Below are positions 36,044 through 44,600 of a stretch of 64,000 nucleotides of DNA, one piece after another. Source of the DNA: Clostridiales bacterium. GTDB lineage: Bacteria; Bacillota; Clostridia; Oscillospirales; Oscillospiraceae. Where the stretch lies: positions 1 through 64,000 of the forward strand of contig SFLH01000003.1 in the NCBI GenBank assembly GCA_004554585.1. The letters are read 5' to 3'. Every line of letters begins with the position of its first letter. Position 1 is the stretch's first letter. Position numbers and translations under genes: made by a program. The notes beneath the pieces were generated by a model. It had not been told where the DNA came from, made no database searches, and saw nothing but the letters and a program-made list of their open reading frames with translations.

Positions 36044-36344
36044 GATCGCCGTAGTGGGGGACCGGGACAGCGTTCTGGGCTTTCAGGCCCTGGGGCTTTC
36101 GGTCTTTCCCACGGACACTGCCGAGCAGGCCCGTCAGACGATCACCCAGCTGGCAAAAGAGGAGTATGCTATCCTCTACCTGACCGAACAGCTGGGAGAA
36201 CAGCTGACGGACCTGCTGGCCCGCTATGAAAGCCAAGTGACCCCTGCCATCATTCTCATCCCCGGCAAGGAGGGGCCCCTGGGCATTGGCATGAAAAACA
36301 TCACCTCGGCGGTGGAACGCGCCGTAGGTGCGGATATTCTGTAA
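36036..36344 (+). CDS. ntpG: V-type ATPase rotor subunit F
   Basis: A 102-residue central-stalk subunit with the Rossmann-like fold of the family (MYKIAVVGDRDSVLGFQALG, then AILYLTEQLGEQL and PAIILIPG). ATG 36036 lies within the last codons of subunit C; GTG 36027 would add three residues. In E. hirae nomenclature this is NtpG; elsewhere AtpF. It helps subunit D turn inside the A3B3 head. Confidence 0.93.
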   Translation: MYKIAVVGDRDSVLGFQALGLSVFPTDTAEQARQTITQLAKEEYAILYLTEQLGEQLTDLLARYESQVTPAIILIPGKEGPLGIGMKNITSAVERAVGADIL

Positions 36345-36367
36345 TCGAACACGATACAAAAAAACAC

Positions 36368-36390
36368 GGCCCTTGCTCCTGGCAAGGCCC
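36368..36390 (+). other. Intra-operon stem-loop between subunits F and A
   Basis: GGCCCTTGC and GGCAAGGCCC form a stem with one mismatch and a short loop, without a T run. It could mark an mRNA processing or stability site that sets the head subunits apart from the membrane subunits. Confidence 0.4.
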
Positions 36391-36418
36391 ATTGGTTGAA
36401 AGAAGGGAAGAGTAACCT

Positions 36419-38197
36419 ATGAGCAGCGGCAAAGTTGTGAAAGTTTCCGGCCCCCTGGTGGTGGCCACGGGCCTTTCTGAGGCGAATATGGCCGACGTGG
36501 TTCGGGTGGGTGAGCAGCGGCTCATCGGCGAGGTGCTGACCATGACAGGGGACGCCGCCTCCATCCAGGTGTATGAGGAGACCTCGGGCCTGGGCCCTGG
36601 GGCCGTGGTGGAAACCACCGGTGCCCCTCTGTCCGTGGAGCTGGGTCCCGGCCTGATCGAGATGATCTACGACGGCATCCAGCGTCCTCTGGAGGCCATC
36701 GCCCGCATCACCGGCTCCAACAACCTACCCAGAGGCGTGGAAGTGCCCGCCCTGGACCGGGAGCGGAAGTGGGAATTCGAGGCGGTGGTGGCCCCCGGCA
36801 CCCATGTGGCAGAGGGCGACATCATCGGCACCGTCCGTGAGACCCCCTCCATCCAGCACAAAATCATGGTTCCCATCGGCCTGTCCGGCACCATTCGCTC
36901 CATCCAGTCGGGCACCTATACCGTCACCGATACCGTGGCGGTGCTGGAGACCGACCAGGGGAAGGAAAAGGAACTGACCATGATGCAGAAGTGGCCTGTC
37001 CGTGTGGGCCGGCCTTATGCGAAGAAATTCGCCCCCGTTACCCCCCTCCAGTCCGGCCAGCGGGTCATCGACACCATGTTCCCCGTGGCCAAGGGTGGTA
37101 CGGCGGCGGTTCCCGGTCCCTTCGGTTCGGGCAAGACTGTGGTCCAGCACGCGCTGGCCAAGTGGTCCGACGTGGACGTGGTGGTCTACATCGGCTGCGG
37201 CGAGCGCGGCAACGAGATGACCGACGTGCTTCAGGAGTTCCCCGAACTGGTGGACCCCCGCACCGGCGAGTCCCTGATGAAGCGGACCGTTCTGATCGCC
37301 AATACCTCCGATATGCCCGTAGCCGCCCGTGAGGCGTCGGTGTACACCGGCATCACCATTGCCGAGTACTTCCGGGATATGGGCTATGACGTGGCAGTCA
37401 TCGCCGACTCCACCTCCCGCTGGGCCGAGGCCCTGCGGGAGATGTCCGGCCGTCTGGAAGAGATGCCCGGTGAGGAAGGCTATCCCGCCTATCTGGCTTC
37501 CCGTCTGTCCCAGTTCTATGAGCGGGCCGGTGTGGTCCAGTGCGTGGGCTCTGACGGCCGCCGCGGCTCCCTGACGGCAGTGGGCGCGGTCTCGCCTCCC
37601 GGCGGTGACCTGTCTGAGCCGGTCTCCCAGGGCACCATGCGCATCGTCAAAGTCTTCTGGGCCTTGGATTCCTCTCTGGCCTATGCCCGTCACTTCCCGG
37701 CGGTCAACTGGCTCAACTCCTATTCCCTCTACCTGGACTCCCTCAAGCCCTGGTTTGACGAGTATCTGGGTAAGCATTTCTTCCAGAACCGTGCCAAGGC
37801 CATGAGTCTGCTCCAGCAGGAGGCCAACCTCAACGAGATCGTTCAGCTGGTGGGCAAGGACGGCCTGGCCCCGGGCGATCAGTTGACTTTGGAGACCGCC
37901 AAGATGATCCGAGAGGACTTTTTGCAGCAGAACGCCTTCGTGGACATCGACTCCTTCTCCAACTACGACCGACAGGCCAGACTGATGCAGATCATCCTGG
38001 ACTATGACAAGCTCTGTCGAGCCGCTCTGGAGAAGGGCGCGGCAGCCTATGACCTGTTTGCCATTCCGGTCCGGGCCGCCATTGGCCGGGCCAAGAGCGT
38101 CCCCGAAGAGAGTTATGCCGCTGTCTATGAGCAGATCGCCGCCGACATGGAAGCTCAGATCGCTCAGCTGGCGGAGAGAGGAGGAGAGAGCGTATGA
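36419..38197 (+). CDS. ntpA: V-type ATPase catalytic subunit A
   Basis: The 592-residue catalytic subunit. The beta-barrel N-terminus is followed by the non-homologous insert (about 110-185) that marks A subunits, then the P-loop GPFGSGKT near residue 233, the catalytic stretch CGERGNEMT, and the arginine/Ser region IADSTSRWAEALREMSGRLEEMPGEEGYPAYL. Length is standard. It follows the F gene after a 74-base gap with a stem-loop, and its stop overlaps ntpB. Confidence 0.97.
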   Translation: MSSGKVVKVSGPLVVATGLSEANMADVVRVGEQRLIGEVLTMTGDAASIQVYEETSGLGPGAVVETTGAPLSVELGPGLIEMIYDGIQRPLEAIARITGSNNLPRGVEVPALDRERKWEFEAVVAPGTHVAEGDIIGTVRETPSIQHKIMVPIGLSGTIRSIQSGTYTVTDTVAVLETDQGKEKELTMMQKWPVRVGRPYAKKFAPVTPLQSGQRVIDTMFPVAKGGTAAVPGPFGSGKTVVQHALAKWSDVDVVVYIGCGERGNEMTDVLQEFPELVDPRTGESLMKRTVLIANTSDMPVAAREASVYTGITIAEYFRDMGYDVAVIADSTSRWAEALREMSGRLEEMPGEEGYPAYLASRLSQFYERAGVVQCVGSDGRRGSLTAVGAVSPPGGDLSEPVSQGTMRIVKVFWALDSSLAYARHFPAVNWLNSYSLYLDSLKPWFDEYLGKHFFQNRAKAMSLLQQEANLNEIVQLVGKDGLAPGDQLTLETAKMIREDFLQQNAFVDIDSFSNYDRQARLMQIILDYDKLCRAALEKGAAAYDLFAIPVRAAIGRAKSVPEESYAAVYEQIAADMEAQIAQLAERGGESV

Positions 38198-39570
38198 TGA
38201 AGGAATATCGTACCATAGCCGAGATCTCCGGCCCCTTGATGGTGGTCCGGCAGGTGGAAGGCGCCACCTTTGACGAACTGGTGGAGATCGAACTGGCCGA
38301 CGGCTCTCTGCGCCGGGGCAAGGTGCTGGAGGTCAACGGCGACAGCGCTGTGGTCCAGCTCTTTGAAGCCAGCGCTGGCATCAACCTGGCCAACTCCAAG
38401 GTTCGCTTTCTGGGGCATCCCCTCCAGCTGGCGGTCTCCCGCGACATGCTGGGCCGGGTGTTCAACGGCATGGGCCAGCCCATCGACGACGGCCCGGAGA
38501 TTCTGGCCGACGAGTACCGGGACATCAACGGCCTGGCCATGAACCCCGCCGCCCGGGCTTACCCCAACGAGTTTATCCAGACGGGCATCTCCGCCATCGA
38601 CGGCCTGAACACCCTGGTCCGCGGCCAAAAGCTGCCCATCTTCTCCGGCTCCGGTCTGCCCCACGCGGCCCTGGCCGCCCAGATCGCCCGGCAGGCGAAG
38701 GTGTTGGACGGGGAGTCCAACTTCGCCGTGGTCTTTGCCGCCATCGGCATTACCTTTGAGGAGTCCAACTACTTTGTGGAGGAGTTCCGCCGCACCGGCG
38801 CCATTGACCGTACCGTCCTGTTCACCAACCTGGCCAACGACCCCGCCGTCGAGCGTATTGCCACCCCGCGTATGGCGCTGACCGCGGCGGAGTATCTGGC
38901 CTTCCATGAGAACATGCACGTGCTGGTCATTCTGACCGACATTACCAACTACGCCGAGGCGCTGCGCGAGATCTCGGCGGCAAAGAAAGAGGTCCCCGGC
39001 CGCCGCGGCTACCCCGGTTACCTGTATACGGACCTTGCCACCATGTACGAACGGGCAGGCCGCCAAGTGGGCAAGGAGGGGTCCATTACCATGATCCCCA
39101 TTCTGACCATGCCGGAAGACGACAAGACCCACCCCATTCCCGACCTGACCGGTTACATCACCGAGGGTCAGATCATCCTCTCCCGAGAACTCCACCGGGC
39201 GGGCATTCAGCCCCCCATCGACGTGCTGCCCTCCCTGTCCCGTCTGAAGGACAAGGGCATCGGCGAAGGGAAGACCCGGGAGGACCACTCGGGCACCATG
39301 AACCAGCTCTTCGCCGCCTACTCGGCGGGCAAGCAGGCCAAGGAACTTATGTCCATTCTGGGCGAGGCTGCCCTGTCTCCCACGGACTTGCTCTACGCGC
39401 AGTTTGCCGAGGAGTTTGAAAAGAAATATGTAGGCCAGGGCTTTGATGAGAACCGCTCCATTTTTGATACCTTGGAGATCGGTTGGCAGCTGCTGTCCAT
39501 CCTGCCGGAGACCGAGCTGAAGCGAATCAAGCAGGAGCACATCGACAAATACCTGCCCAAGAAGGCGTAA
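38194..39570 (+). CDS. ntpB: V-type ATPase regulatory subunit B
   Basis: A 458-residue non-catalytic nucleotide-binding subunit. It carries the family pattern GRVFNGMGQPIDDGPEIL, FIQTGISAIDGLNTLVRGQK, FSGSGLPHAALAAQIARQA in place of the P-loop, and LTDITNYAEALREISAAKKEVPGRRGYPGYLYTDLA (cut here into two known blocks around residues 248-283). Start ATG at 38194 overlaps the ntpA stop (ATGA). Confidence 0.97.
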   Translation: MMKEYRTIAEISGPLMVVRQVEGATFDELVEIELADGSLRRGKVLEVNGDSAVVQLFEASAGINLANSKVRFLGHPLQLAVSRDMLGRVFNGMGQPIDDGPEILADEYRDINGLAMNPAARAYPNEFIQTGISAIDGLNTLVRGQKLPIFSGSGLPHAALAAQIARQAKVLDGESNFAVVFAAIGITFEESNYFVEEFRRTGAIDRTVLFTNLANDPAVERIATPRMALTAAEYLAFHENMHVLVILTDITNYAEALREISAAKKEVPGRRGYPGYLYTDLATMYERAGRQVGKEGSITMIPILTMPEDDKTHPIPDLTGYITEGQIILSRELHRAGIQPPIDVLPSLSRLKDKGIGEGKTREDHSGTMNQLFAAYSAGKQAKELMSILGEAALSPTDLLYAQFAEEFEKKYVGQGFDENRSIFDTLEIGWQLLSILPETELKRIKQEHIDKYLPKKA

Positions 39571-39582
39571 GGAGGTGGAGAG

Positions 39583-40272
39583 ATGCCCTCTGCCACGGTA
39601 AACGCCACCCGCATGGAGCTGACCCGTCTGAAGGGGAGGCTGAAAACAGCCGTCCGGGGTCACAAGCTCCTGAAAGACAAGCGGGATGAGCTCATGAAGC
39701 AATTTTTAGAGGTTATCCAGGAAAACCGGGCCCTTCGCCGCCGGGTGGAGGAGGGCCTGACCCGGGCCCACAGCTCCTTCACCGTGGCCTCGGCCCTGAT
39801 GTCGCCGGAGGCCCTGGAGCAGGCCCTGCTCTACCCCAAGCAGAGCGTGGAACTGGAGATGACCTTTCGCAACATCATGTCGGTGAATGTGCCCGTCTAC
39901 GATTTCCAGACCCGCAGCAGCCAGAGTGGCGACATCTATCCTTACGGGTTTGCCACCACCTCCTGCGAGGTGGACGGCGCGGTAGAAGCCCTGTCCTCGG
40001 TGTTCCAGGACATGCTGAAACTGGCCCAGGTGGAAAAGGCCTCTCAGCTGCTAGCCGAAGAGATCGAAAAGACCCGCCGCCGGGTCAACGCGCTGGAATA
40101 CGTGATGATCCCCCGGATGCAGGAGAGCATCAAGTATATCTCCATGAAGCTGGAGGAAAACGAGCGCAACAACATTATCCGCCTGATGAAGGTCAAGGAC
40201 ATGCTCCTGGCCGAGGCCATCGAGGAGAAGCGGCAGGAAAGCCAGCAGGCCATTCACCAAAGCGCTCCTTGA
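39583..40272 (+). CDS. ntpD: V-type ATPase rotor subunit D
   Basis: A 229-residue central shaft: two long helices in a coiled coil with a short middle part. MELTRLKGRLKTAVRGHKLLKDKRDEL near the start and RRRVNALEYVMIPRMQ near residue 160 are the family blocks. Last gene of the operon; a strong AAGGAGGTGG precedes the start, and a terminator follows. Confidence 0.96.
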   Translation: MPSATVNATRMELTRLKGRLKTAVRGHKLLKDKRDELMKQFLEVIQENRALRRRVEEGLTRAHSSFTVASALMSPEALEQALLYPKQSVELEMTFRNIMSVNVPVYDFQTRSSQSGDIYPYGFATTSCEVDGAVEALSSVFQDMLKLAQVEKASQLLAEEIEKTRRRVNALEYVMIPRMQESIKYISMKLEENERNNIIRLMKVKDMLLAEAIEEKRQESQQAIHQSAP

Positions 40273-40297
40273 GGGTGCAAAACAGCACATTAGCCCC

Positions 40298-40339
40298 ATG
40301 GGACCAGACCGGAAAGCCCCCGGACTGGTCCCATTTTTT
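40298..40339 (+). terminator. Terminator of the V-ATPase operon
   Basis: Stem ATGGGACCAG (40298-40307) with CTGGTCCCAT (40325-40334), extended by CCG/CGG inside, then six T. Confidence 0.92.
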
Positions 40340-40398
40340 GCCTCCGGTGTCACCCCCCCTTTTGCCGGCATAGTGTGGAGGGATAGGAGCGTGATGCT

Positions 40399-41334
40399 AT
40401 GAACGGGATCGACAGGAAGTTTTTCGCCCTGGTCCAGGAGATCAAAGGACTCAGCGAGAAGGAGATTTATCATCGGATCCGCCAAGCCTTTGACACAGTG
40501 CCTGCCGCCACCCAGAAAAGCTGCATGGATTTCTTCAACCGCTTTCCCTTCTGGGGCCGCCTGGATGTGGAGCGGGGAATCTACGAGGAGATTGAGGGAA
40601 AGGCGGAGGCCTTGTTTCACCACATGGATGATTTTCTCTGGGTCTATGAGCGTCTGGCTGACTACCGCTCCAGAAAGACTTTATACGGCGTGCTGAACAA
40701 CTGGTATCGCTATGACTTTGTCACCTCTGCCCAGACCAAGGAGGTCCTCTTTGACGACTACTTTGACCTGGACCTGGTCAGCTGCAGCCGGCGGGAGGTG
40801 GTGGTAGATCTGGGGGCCTTTGTGGGGGATACGGTTCTGTCCTACTTGGAGAACTACGGGGAGGACTGTTACAAAAAAATCTACTGCTATGAGATCACTC
40901 CAGAGAGCTTTGCGGCGCTGGAGAAAAACCTGGAAAAGTATCCCAACATCGACTGCCGCAGGAAAGGGGTGGCAGATCAGCCGGGTATTCTCACCCTCCA
41001 GGGCAACCAGGCGGGCTCTTCTGCCAATACCCTGTGCCAGGCGGCAGAGGAAGAAGGCGTGCAGGTGGAGGTGACCACCCTGGACGAGGACATCCGGGAG
41101 CCCATTACCCTGCTCAAGGCAGACATTGAGGGCTTTGAGCAGCGCGCCATTCTGGGGGCGAGGAAACATATCCGGGAAGACCATCCCAAACTCCTGCTGT
41201 CGGTCTACCATAACAACGAGGACTTGTGGAAAATTCCCCAGATGATCCACGAGCTGGCGCCGGATTACCGGTTCTACCTACGCCACAAGGGGTCGCCGGT
41301 CTACCCCACGGAAATTACTCTGTTTGCCCTGTAA
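40399..41334 (+). CDS. FkbM-family SAM-dependent methyltransferase
   Basis: A 311-residue methyltransferase. The SAM-binding motif VDLGAFVGDTVLSYLE starts near residue 136, followed by YCYEITPESFAALEKNL, NIDCRRKGVAD and the FkbM block LLKADIEGFEQRAILGARKHI. FkbM enzymes O-methylate sugars, fatty acids or secondary metabolites. The first 120 residues form a separate helical part (EKEIYHRIRQAFDTVP). It stands alone between two terminators with no glycosyltransferase beside it, so the substrate is open. GATAGGAGCG precedes the ATG. Confidence 0.88.
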   Translation: MNGIDRKFFALVQEIKGLSEKEIYHRIRQAFDTVPAATQKSCMDFFNRFPFWGRLDVERGIYEEIEGKAEALFHHMDDFLWVYERLADYRSRKTLYGVLNNWYRYDFVTSAQTKEVLFDDYFDLDLVSCSRREVVVDLGAFVGDTVLSYLENYGEDCYKKIYCYEITPESFAALEKNLEKYPNIDCRRKGVADQPGILTLQGNQAGSSANTLCQAAEEEGVQVEVTTLDEDIREPITLLKADIEGFEQRAILGARKHIREDHPKLLLSVYHNNEDLWKIPQMIHELAPDYRFYLRHKGSPVYPTEITLFAL

Positions 41335-41384
41335 GGCAAACAGGGCGAAACAAACGTCACATATTCTGGTGCGCCGCCACAGAA

Positions 41385-41429
41385 AAACGACAGCCGAGGT
41401 TCCCCTGCGGGGATCCTCGGCTGTCGTTT
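41385..41429. terminator. Long inverted repeat after the methyltransferase gene
   Basis: Perfect 15-base arms (41385-41399 and 41415-41429) that enclose a smaller CCCC/GGGG hairpin. The T run is only TTT, so termination efficiency is uncertain. Confidence 0.7.
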
Positions 41430-41553
41430 GCAGCAGAAGGCCCTTTTTCATGAGAGAGGCGATATGGAGGGGCTGAGGGAAAACAAGATGCCCCAAAACC
41501 CATGGCGAAGGGCGCTCCTGGCTGGAAGGAGGGGAGAAGGGGAGGAGAATCCA

Positions 41554-41582
41554 TTGAAAAATGAGGCTGAGTTCTTTATAAT
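41554..41582 (+). promoter_or_regulatory. Promoter of the multidomain-protein operon
   Basis: TTGAAA (41554-41559), 17 bases, TATAAT (41577-41582). It lies downstream of the earlier in-frame start codons and so supports the start at 41638. Confidence 0.85.
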
Positions 41583-41637
41583 AGAGGGAAAACTATGCCA
41601 AGAACCAATTGGACGACCCCAGAGGAGTGAGCAAGCC

Positions 41638-44600
41638 ATGGCAGGAGCGAAATGGACGAAAGATAATGTGTATGACTATTTGGACCAGCGTGTGCGGGGC
41701 CTGCTGGATCTGGACCGGTTGTCGGCCCCTCTGAGTTGCCTTTCCCCCCACGGGGACCGGGTCTGCACCCAGGTGCTGGACCTGTGCTGGACCGGGATGG
41801 AACGCCTGTCCGCCGAGGCCAAAGAGACCTGGCTGGCCCGGCTGTACGAGCATCTGTCGGACAACCTCTTTCCTGACGAGGCCATTGGCCACCCTGCCGC
41901 CCCGCTGCGTCCCGACGAGAAACTCTACCTAACGGTCTTGGAGATGGTCTTGTCCTGGCGGGAGGAGACCTGGGACCCTTTGCTGGATTTGCTGCCGGTA
42001 GAGCAGGAAGAGGAGCAGGGCAGCCGGGTGCGGGATCAGTTTGTCCGCTTTCGGCAGGCGGTGGCAGACAGCCACCTAGTGGCTCTCATGCGCATCGGCC
42101 GGGAGATCATGCCCTTTGACCCGGCCTCCCACACCATTGGGGTGCACAACGTGGCGTTGCACACAGCAAAACTGGCGGTCAAGGCGGGAATTCCCGTGGA
42201 CCTGCCCCTGGTCAGCGGCGCAGCGCTGGGCCACGACGTGGGGAAATTTGGCTGCCGGGGAGAGGACGCCCGGCGCATTCCCTACCTGCACTACTACTAC
42301 ACCTGGCAGTGGTTCAGCCAGCTTGGGCTGGAGGAGATCGGCTACATCTCCGCCAACCACTCCACCTGGGACCTGGAGTTTGAGAATCTGCCCATTGAGT
42401 CCCTTCTGCTGATTTACGCGGACTTCCGGGTCCGGGGAACCCGGGGGGAGGACGGCCGGGAGCACATGGCCATCTACACCCTGGACGAAGCCTATGAGAT
42501 GGTCTTTTCCAAGCTGTACAACATGACCCCAGAGAAGCAGAAACGGTACCAGACGGTGTATTACAAACTGCGGGATTTTGAGTCCTACCTCCGTGCCCAA
42601 GGGGTACCCACCCAGATAGGGGAGACTGCGCTGCTGCCGGTCTCTCACACGGACCCCTCCCTTCTCTCCGCCCCCCAGGCCCTGCAGGCCCTGCGGTACA
42701 TGACCTTGGCCAACGCCATTCGCCTCATGCGCATGGTGACCACCGACGAGACCTTCGACCTTCTGCTGGAACAGGCAAAGAGCGAGAAGAATCTGCAGCA
42801 GATTCGCACCTATCTGCATCTGCTGGAGGAGTACAGCACCTACCTCACCGCCGCCAACAAGAAGAAGACCCTGGCCCTGCTCTACGAACTGCTCATGCAT
42901 CCGGAGGGAGACGTGCGCCAGACGGCCGGGAGAATCATGGGCCTGATCCTGGCCAACAGCGGCCCCAAGTACCGCAAGGAACGGCCGGTCTCGGCCCGAA
43001 AGGATGGGGTGACGCCCACCATGATGGCCTTGCTGGACGAAGCGGTGGCCCTGTGGGAGCACTATATCCTGCTGTGTCTGCACCCTGACCGCAAGATCTC
43101 TACCAACCACGCCATTCGCCTTTCCAACGCTCTGAAAACCATCTGCCAGAGCCTCTTTGCCAGTTGCGATGAGAAGGAAGCCCAGCCGCTGCTGCAGCCG
43201 CTGCTGGACCACCTGTGGTCTGCTCAGGGAGAGGAGCGGTTCATTCTGGTGGACGCCCTGAGCCAGGTCCCCTGGTCCTATCTGCCGGCGTGGACTCTGG
43301 CGCCTACGGTAGAGGCCCTGGGAAAAATGCTGCCCAGCGGCGAGGTGCGTCTGCAGCTCAATGCGCTGCGCTGCCTGGAACAGCTGCGCCTGCACCGGCC
43401 AGAGACCGCCCAGCAGATCCAGCAGGTAGTGCAGGCATTCCACGCGCAGCCGGGAGAATTCTTTCTGGCGCTGGACGCCATGCGCCGGCGGGTTCTGGGC
43501 CGTCCCGTTCAAGAAATCCGGCCTGAGGAGGTCTCGGACTTCTACCTGAGCAACCTGAAAAATGCCGTCCATTGGACGGTAAAACTGGTGCAGATCGACC
43601 TGCTGTGTGATTATGCCCAGAATCACCGGGAGAGCGCCTTCCACACGGCCATGCACCTGTCCAACCTGCTCTCGGTCAGTGAGCACCGGCCGGTGCGCCA
43701 GTATGCCGGCCAGCGGCTGCTGGAGGTGTGCAGCCTGCTGACGGTCTCCCAGATCAATGAAATCGCCATCGACCTGCTCCGGGAGCTGGAGAGCGGGCAA
43801 GATCAGATCTCCCGCTTCATTCCGCCCTATGCCGGTCAGATCATCTGCATGCTACCCCAGAAGGAACTGCTGGAGGCGGTGCAGTTTTTGCAGAACCTCC
43901 TCCAGGGCAGTGCCATCCGCCCGGCCCGAACGGCGCTGTATACCCTGGGTGAGATCCTCAACGCCCTGCCGGACCACCCGGTGGTCACCCAGCGGGTGCT
44001 TGGGGTGGTGATGATGGGCGTGAGCCACTACCACCGGGAAATCCACCGCACGGCTCTGGTGGTGCTGTGCCGGGAGATTTTTGGCAGCCAGCGCATCCCC
44101 CTGGAGAAGCGTGCCGACTACTTCCTGCTGCTGCACAAAAAACTGCTGACCATCCTCTCCGAACCCCGAAAGGGAAAGCTGACCTTTTTTAACCGGGCTG
44201 CCATGCTCAACTATCTCTATCGCTTTTTGGTCTCCTACGAGGTCCAGCAGGGCGAGTTCCCATTTCCGCCCCCCAAGCCGGCGGCCTTTTTCCCCGGCAC
44301 CTTCGACCCCTTCTCGGTGGGCCACAAAAAGATCGTGGAGGAGATCCGCGCCCGGGGCTTCCAGGTCTATCTGGCGGTGGACGAATTCTCCTGGAGCAAG
44401 CGCACTCTGGCTAAGCTCCGCCGCCGGCAGATTGTTGTCATGTCCGTGGCCGACCAGTGGGACACCTATCTTTTCCCCGATGACATCCCCGTCAACATCG
44501 CCAATCCCCAGGACCTGGCCCGCCTGAAGGCGCTGTTGGGGGAGACCGAACTCTACCTGGTGGCCGGCAGCGACGTGATCCGCAACGCCTCGGCCTACCA

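Noticed and set aside
38164..39702. A 512-residue open frame on the minus strand
   Set aside because: Antisense to ntpB, which is an unmistakable gene.
41428..41637. A 70-residue N-terminal extension of the multidomain protein
   Set aside because: A promoter with a perfect TATAAT at 41577-41582 lies inside it, and the ATG at 41638 has its own ribosome site.
42076..43800. A 574-residue open frame on the minus strand
   Set aside because: Antisense to the helical-repeat part of the multidomain protein; composition is His/Gly/Leu-rich as in shadow frames and there is no ribosome site.
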